This document shows positions 59,494 through 64,000 of a stretch of 64,000 bases of DNA, piece by piece (position 1 is the first letter of the stretch; each line of letters starts with the position of its first letter). The position numbers and the translations under genes were made by a program. This stretch comes from Stentor coeruleus (lineage: Eukaryota; Ciliophora; Heterotrichea; Heterotrichida; Stentoridae). Location: contig MPUH01000232.1 of NCBI GenBank assembly GCA_001970955.1, positions 1 through 64,000 of the forward strand, written 5' to 3'. The notes beneath the pieces are model-generated. The model was not told the DNA's origin. It worked only from the letters and a program-made list of their open reading frames with translations, and did not search any database.

Positions 59494-61443
59494 ATGGAAG
59501 AACTTTTACAATCTGTGTCCTCAGTTAGGAAAACGATACAAGAAAGGCGCAACTCACGAGCTAGGGTTGAGAGTTTTCAAAGTGTAGATTTTAGACTACA
59601 AATCCCTTCACCACGTTCTGGACTTCTGCAAAAGTCTTTTTCTAAGCCTAATATCCCGAAAATTCAATTAGAAAAGCCTATGCTAAATAGACTTGCTAAA
59701 ATGAGTGAAGATGAGTTTTCAAGGTTTATGCAAAGTCCACTAAGATCCCTACCTGAAAACAAGATAAAATTAAGCCCATCAAGAAAAAGGACATACAAAT
59801 TAGATGCGGCAAGTCTTTTGGTGAGTAGGATCAAAGAGTTTCTGAAGAAAAAACTAAGAATCTGGAAAGAAATCACTGAGAAAGCGAAAAGAAATGATGG
59901 GGAAGTATATAAAAAAGAACTGGTTTTTAAAGTTAATTTGGGCAAAAGGGCTGAAAAGGTAAGGTATGTTAGTAGAGAAAGGATATCTGATGATGAAATA
60001 CAGACTGCGAAAAATACTGTAGAATTACCCATAAAAGCTCATACAAGTCGTATGTCGCCGAAATCCCCTGTTCTAATTGATTTTAATAAAAATAAAATTA
60101 GAGGTGGAAGTCGAGGATATGAACAAAGACCACCTATTATTGAAGTTTTAGCTGAAGATTCAGGATTGATTAAATCGAAAATTTGTAAAATTATCCCTGA
60201 GAAAAATAACTTGATTTCAGCAAGGCCTGCATCAACGTATTTGAGAGGGAGTATTGAGAAAGCTAAACCTAAGGGACAAGGAAGGAAAAACCCGACTAAA
60301 ATGTTTTTAGTTTTAAGTAAGCTCATACACAAAATCACCCGTTCAATGCACTTTCATCTAAAATCATATTCCAAACTTTCAAAGTTCCATTCTCTTCTCC
60401 AACACAAACTTTCATACCTTTTCAAACTTACAACTTCTTCCATCTTTATCTCTTGCACTTATTCCAATATTCAAGAAGCAGTAAGCAAAATTCATGAAGT
60501 TTTTAACAATAAAATTGCAGAAATTTTCTACTTTATGAAATTCCGCTGTGTAGTCGAAAGCGGGCTTTTTGAAGATTCAAGTATTGATGACTCTAGTAAA
60601 GATGACCTTGGACAATCTTGCAATAATACAGTATTAGAAACTCTTAAAAAACAAATCAAAAGTTGTGATTCCCAAAGAAGACCTTCTCAGAAATCTATAA
60701 CCTATCTTGTCATAGCCCCATCTTTTTTTAATCTTTTAATGTCTGTAGAGCAAAAAGTTCGCTTTAGGCATTTTCATGATTTCTGCAATTTGATAATAAA
60801 AACTTACACCCAGATGCTAAAAGGTTTAAAAATTTTGGCTAAGTTTAACAGAAACCTTATGATTTTTTCTTTAAGATCTATAAAAAAACAATCAAAAACA
60901 AAGAGACTATATGTTAAAACCATAAAAAACATGTGTGAAAACTTAGAAAAAGATGCGAAATTCAGAGTATCTTCCGCTTGGAGGCATTGGAAACTTTTTG
61001 GTTATGAAGATTTTGATAATCATAAACAAATATTACAGGGCGGGTCTTTATTTCTAGCATTTAAGCGTATATTTCATCAAAGGACTAAAGAACTTTTTCT
61101 CATCTACTCAAGGACAAAATATCGTAAGTTTGCAAATAAACCTAAAACCCAATATAATATTATAAAAGGAGTACAAAGACTTGAGAAATCAATCAAAAGA
61201 TTACAACGAAAAACTCTACAAATTTGGTCATTAATCCCATCAAAACCCAAAAGCTTAAAAAACTACAACCTCAAAGCGCTTATAAACATCCACACAAAAT
61301 CCTTTAGGATTCAATTTAATCAATGGCGTCAAAAATCACTTATCCTATCATTCTACAAGCAAACCACAATAAAAACCTTCCAAAACACCATCAAAACCTA
61401 TCTTAAAGCCAAATTCCGCATATGGCAAAAGAACTTCCTTTAA
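59494..61443 (+). CDS. Sfi1-like Trp-repeat basic protein
   Basis: 649 aa, very basic, no intron. The first ~270 residues are Ser/Pro/Lys-rich and probably disordered (SFSKPNIPKIQLEKPMLNRL). The rest is long basic helix with irregularly spaced Trp repeats: KKKLRIWKEITEKAK, RVSSAWRHWKLFGYED, KTLQIWSLIPSKPK, SFRIQFNQWRQKSLILSFYK and the very C-terminus TYLKAKFRIWQKNFL. This 'x-x-W-x-x-x' pattern in basic helices is typical of Sfi1-type centrin-binding proteins, which form contractile or scaffold filaments at basal bodies; heterotrichs have large centrin/Sfi1-like contractile myonemes. Binding to centrin is inferred, not shown. It follows the ZZ gene after only 36 nt. Stop TAA. Confidence 0.75.
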   Translation: MEELLQSVSSVRKTIQERRNSRARVESFQSVDFRLQIPSPRSGLLQKSFSKPNIPKIQLEKPMLNRLAKMSEDEFSRFMQSPLRSLPENKIKLSPSRKRTYKLDAASLLVSRIKEFLKKKLRIWKEITEKAKRNDGEVYKKELVFKVNLGKRAEKVRYVSRERISDDEIQTAKNTVELPIKAHTSRMSPKSPVLIDFNKNKIRGGSRGYEQRPPIIEVLAEDSGLIKSKICKIIPEKNNLISARPASTYLRGSIEKAKPKGQGRKNPTKMFLVLSKLIHKITRSMHFHLKSYSKLSKFHSLLQHKLSYLFKLTTSSIFISCTYSNIQEAVSKIHEVFNNKIAEIFYFMKFRCVVESGLFEDSSIDDSSKDDLGQSCNNTVLETLKKQIKSCDSQRRPSQKSITYLVIAPSFFNLLMSVEQKVRFRHFHDFCNLIIKTYTQMLKGLKILAKFNRNLMIFSLRSIKKQSKTKRLYVKTIKNMCENLEKDAKFRVSSAWRHWKLFGYEDFDNHKQILQGGSLFLAFKRIFHQRTKELFLIYSRTKYRKFANKPKTQYNIIKGVQRLEKSIKRLQRKTLQIWSLIPSKPKSLKNYNLKALINIHTKSFRIQFNQWRQKSLILSFYKQTTIKTFQNTIKTYLKAKFRIWQKNFL

Positions 61444-61471
61444 AAAATCTTCTAATTTATAATAAAAATAC

Positions 61472-62305
61472 CTAATTCTTATATTTTTCTAAGTAAATCT
61501 GCGGGAAACCAACTCGGCCTTTAAGTTCTCCATACCTCTTATGAAACTCATTTATTTCTTTCATACACTCTTTAACTTCTTTATTAGAAAAAACTTCATT
61601 AGAGTTTTTTCCTATACAAAAGCCCCTATTTCTATAAAAACCTTGTTTTTTATCATTCGCATATTGAGAAAACCCAGAAGAACTTTTATACCCTGGGACT
61701 CTTGCTGACTTTGGTAATATCGATCTTCCTGTTTCTAATATTCCAGCTCCTAATAGCCCATAAGATTCACTATAATCTTCAGCAAAACCTTTTGTTATGC
61801 TTTTTGGTATAGCTAAAGTTTCAATTCTTTCAGTTGTACTATGTCTATGCATATGAGGCATAGGGTTAAACTTCACCAATCCTGTTTTTTTTTGCAATTC
61901 CTCAGTATTTTGTTTCTTTTTCGCATTTGATGTGAGTATGTTGTTACGGAAATCACAAAGCCATTGTTGCTTTTTATCTTCCATAAATTCTTCAGCTTCA
62001 AGTTTTTGAGACATACGCTTTAATGCGGCTTGGTCGTTTTTTATTATTGTATCTGTAACTACAAGTTTTAAACGACTTTCTGGAAGATTGTAGAAATTTT
62101 GGTTGAAACTTGCAGATTTGTCACAGAGTGGTTTACTTCCTGGGTCTTTGATTGAAAAACAAAAGGATTTTTTTGATGAGTTCAGCTCTGTTGATGAGTA
62201 GTATTTTGTGAATTTGGAGATTAGTGTAGAGGGTGGGTCGTAGATTGGTTGATTGGATTTTAGAAAGTTGTCTTTAGGTATGGTTAGTCTTTTTTGATCG
62301 ATCAT
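61472..62305 (-). CDS. Unknown basic protein
   Basis: 277 aa, intact ATG to TAG, convergent with the Sfi1-like gene only 28 nt away. Composition is Ser/Lys/Asn-rich without transmembrane or signal segments. Possible structured parts: a helix around KRMSQKLEAEEFMEDKKQQW and the C-terminal NEVFSNKEVKECMKEINEFH then KRYGELKGRVGFPQIYLEKY. No family recognised. Regions like GYKSSSGFSQYANDKKQGFY suggest a disordered, possibly phosphorylated linker. Confidence 0.7.
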   Translation of the reverse strand: MIDQKRLTIPKDNFLKSNQPIYDPPSTLISKFTKYYSSTELNSSKKSFCFSIKDPGSKPLCDKSASFNQNFYNLPESRLKLVVTDTIIKNDQAALKRMSQKLEAEEFMEDKKQQWLCDFRNNILTSNAKKKQNTEELQKKTGLVKFNPMPHMHRHSTTERIETLAIPKSITKGFAEDYSESYGLLGAGILETGRSILPKSARVPGYKSSSGFSQYANDKKQGFYRNRGFCIGKNSNEVFSNKEVKECMKEINEFHKRYGELKGRVGFPQIYLEKYKN

Positions 62306-62778
62306 TTTTGTGATAGTTTATTATTGAGAATTATTATTATTTTTGTGGGCTTAAGTTTGGAGATTTTGGGTGGTGGAAGGATGAGAGAGGATTTAGGGAA
62401 TGGTGAGGTTGGGAGAATTTATTTTGATGTGAATTTTGAAGGAAGTTTAGTATTTTATAAAGAATGTGGGTGATTTTTTTTTATTTTGAGAAGCTTTTGA
62501 GGATTTGTTGGCTTTATAGATAGAGTTTTTTGTGTTTTGGATAAGGTATTTGAAATAAAAATGTTAGAGGAAGGTATTGATAGTTTGAGATTTTATATAA
62601 ATTAGGATTGAATTTTATATGGAGAAAATTAGGTGTTGAGGTGAGATAGTATAATATTTTATGCAAAGCTAAAAAACTTGCATTTTATAATTTAAACATG
62701 CTAATCTTCAGAAAAGGACTATAAAAATTATGATATTTATATTCAAAGCCCAAAAAACTAATAAATTTACCTATCAGC
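62306..62778. other. Intergenic, nothing recognised
   Basis: 5' flank of the preceding minus-strand gene, strongly G/T-rich on the + strand to about 62640, then A/C-rich next to the 3' end of the LYR gene. Confidence 0.6.
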
Positions 62779-63036
62779 CTATTTTCTATTTGACTTAGGA
62801 GTATATGTTGTCATAGACACAATATTTCCCTGTTTAAGTTGATAAAGTTGTCTATTAGCTTGATTAAACGCATAATCCACAGCAATTATATCTTTCCTTG
62901 GAATCTTGGCTCCAGCTTTAAACTCATCTCTAGTCCTTTGTAAGAGTTCTAATCTTTTACTAGGATCTTTCTTGTATATAATCTTCATGAATTCTCGATA
63001 CATAAGTTTTACTTCCAGCTTAAACGAAGATTGCAT
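62779..63036 (-). CDS. LYR-motif protein, SDHAF1-like mitochondrial assembly factor
   Basis: 85 aa. The Complex1_LYR fold is recognisable: VKLMYREFMKIIYKKDPSKR with the (L/M)YR tripeptide near the N-terminus and a downstream Phe, then LQRTRDEFKAGAKIPRKD, and the final helix DYAFNQANRQLYQLKQGN. The 'eF+x...I.R.D...Ieyx...G.RQL..L' spacing fits SDHAF1 (LYRM8), which binds the iron-sulphur transfer machinery and matures the SdhB subunit of complex II in the mitochondrial matrix. Other small LYRM proteins remain possible. The short tail (SMTTYTPKSNRK) is extra. Start ATG and stop TAG clear. The next gene on the same strand ends about 230 nt to the right. Confidence 0.82.
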   Translation of the reverse strand: MQSSFKLEVKLMYREFMKIIYKKDPSKRLELLQRTRDEFKAGAKIPRKDIIAVDYAFNQANRQLYQLKQGNIVSMTTYTPKSNRK

Positions 63037-63077
63037 TATTATGTTTATATTTTCATCTAAATTTTACCTTAAAAATT

Positions 63078-63308
63078 CATTTTAAATAAGCTTCTTCAAT
63101 CATTAAAACATAAAAATTATCTAACTCCACATTTAAACCTCATATTTCAAGATTATTTTAATAACCGATTCGGATACTTCGTAGTCTGTGGNCCATTTTA
63201 AATAAGCTTCTTCAATCATTAAAACATAAAAACTTATCTAACTTCACATTTAAACCTCATATTTCAAGATTATTTTAATAACCGATTCGGATACTTCGTA
63301 GTCTGTGG
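63078..63308. repeat. ~115-nt direct copy around an N (scaffold overlap)
   Basis: 63078-63191 is repeated at 63194-63308 with N at 63192. Copies differ by an indel and base changes (AAAATTATCTAACTCC versus AAACTTATCTAACTTC), as between haplotypes. The overlap covers the 3' end of the last gene. Confidence 0.88.
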
Positions 63309-64000
63309 ATGAAACGTACACCCTTCAAGTTCTAAAATCTTCTTTTTCTCCCTTTCAATCTCCAACTTAGCCGATGTCATATTTCTCTGTTCAACATGTC
63401 TCTGATACAAATTCGTAAAATCGCATTGGCTTCCAGTCCTTTTCACAATCATTTCTAAATCTTCACCTTTTCTTTTAGGTTTAGTTAAAAACACATCTTT
63501 TTCACCTTGAGATAAGGTTTTAAGTAAATTTTCCATACTATCAACAAACTCTTCAAAGTTCAAAGGTTGATCTAATTCTTCAAGTTCTGCTAATAATGGG
63601 GTGATAATTTTTAAAATAATTGGGTCAACATCATTCATGCCTATGTTTTTAAAAGATATAAGCCCGTTAACGTCAGGGTTTAGCTGTTGGAACACTTCAG
63701 AAAACCGGTCGATTTTGATTTTCAAAAGAATTTTGTCAGAGCGGGCTTTACTTTCTAAATTAACAGGCATATAAGGGTAGTCTTCAGGAGCTTCAGGAAC
63801 TTTTTTTTGCTGTTTATAAAGAGAATCCCAGACATTTTCTTGGGTGCGCTGCATTTTGTAGGATTTCCCGAGGTTGGGGTAAAAAAATGCTTGGCCTGTT
63901 TCTGGGTCTCGGGTCACTTCATACTTTTTTCTAAGTTCTTGGATATACTCATCATAGTTTTGCTTAGAATTCACTAGTCGGTCTATAACTTCGCTAGGTG
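63270..64000 (-). CDS. Partial protein with C-terminal TFxPQ motif, cut by window end
   Basis: The frame is open from the window edge (PSEVIDRLVNSKQNYDEYIQ) to TAA at 63270-63272; the start lies beyond 64000, and the GTG at 63972-63974 is internal. About 242 residues are visible. RDPETGQAFFYPNLGKSYKM is followed by a charged linker, then an EF-hand-like helical pair without a complete calcium loop (DRFSEVFQQLNPDVNGLISF, DQPLNFEEFVDSMENLLKTL), then a charged helix and LELEGCTFHPQTTKYP. Proteins with 'sERLy' segments and 'CTFxPxI' endings are common in ciliates and often tied to cilia, but no function is known. Calcium binding is doubtful as the loop residues are poor. Confidence 0.8.
   Translation of the reverse strand, partial: PSEVIDRLVNSKQNYDEYIQELRKKYEVTRDPETGQAFFYPNLGKSYKMQRTQENVWDSLYKQQKKVPEAPEDYPYMPVNLESKARSDKILLKIKIDRFSEVFQQLNPDVNGLISFKNIGMNDVDPIILKIITPLLAELEELDQPLNFEEFVDSMENLLKTLSQGEKDVFLTKPKRKGEDLEMIVKRTGSQCDFTNLYQRHVEQRNMTSAKLEIEREKKKILELEGCTFHPQTTKYPNRLLK

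Noticed and set aside
1-64000. CRISPR arrays, rRNA operons, telomeric repeats
   Set aside because: No regularly spaced repeats, no rRNA-like sequence and no telomere-type runs at either end of the window were seen.

Overview
The window looks like macronuclear-type DNA of a heterotrich ciliate, most probably Stentor or a close relative. It is very AT-rich. Genes are compact and mostly monocistronic, on both strands. Nine introns can be read directly; eight are 15 nt and one is 16 nt, all GTA...AG with an A six bases from the 3' end. Long ORFs use TGG for every Trp, end almost always at TAA or TAG, and contain no in-frame TGA. That argues for the standard code (as in Stentor) and against the UGA=Trp code of Blepharisma. 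The species call is inference. Seven single N bases are each flanked by a direct copy of the same 26-196 nt, so the sequence is a scaffold with unresolved contig overlaps.

Layout. 1-3.7 kb: AT-rich and gene-poor, one small MGC-type ORF. 3.7-13.3 kb: large type I membrane protein (-), coiled-coil protein (-), REEP/Yop1 ER-shaping protein (-), RNF5-like RING ligase (+), IQ-motif protein with one intron (-), ArfGAP (+). 13.8-25.3 kb: two coiled-coil proteins, mitochondrial uL15, an unlisted 59-aa MGC protein, a double cyclic-nucleotide-binding protein with one intron, a basic protein with a GPGSY motif, another alpha-helical protein. 25.3-29.8 kb: gene-poor, one small zinc-finger ORF and some coding-like debris. 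29.8-36.3 kb: giant P4-ATPase/guanylyl cyclase fusion. 37.2-43.6 kb: a possible myristoylated protein, a LITAF-like zinc-ribbon protein revealed by an intron, a small tail-anchored protein, eIF3c. 45.2-48.7 kb: TLC-domain protein (one intron), small secreted protein, six-exon multi-pass membrane protein. 50.3-53.6 kb: a TBCC(RP2-like) domain fused to a clathrin light chain, then a secreted Cys-rich protein made of two homologous halves. 54.5-57.5 kb: two small basic proteins and a decayed pogo/Tigger DNA transposon with TIRs and TA target duplication. 58.6-64 kb: ZZ/NBR1-like protein, Sfi1-like W-repeat protein, unknown protein, LYR-motif assembly factor, and a protein cut by the window end.

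Themes. Several genes concern endomembranes and lipids (REEP, RNF5-like, ArfGAP, LITAF-like, TLC, TBCC-clathrin light chain, P4-ATPase cyclase). Cyclic-nucleotide signalling is represented by both a producer (guanylyl cyclase) and a possible receptor (CNB protein). Many others are coiled-coil or W-repeat proteins plausible for the large cortex and ciliature of such a cell. No operons, rRNA, tRNA or CRISPR arrays were recognised. The most notable items are the TBCC-clathrin light chain fusion, the ultra-short introns that turn apparent gene fragments into complete genes, the alternating strand composition, and the pogo relic.
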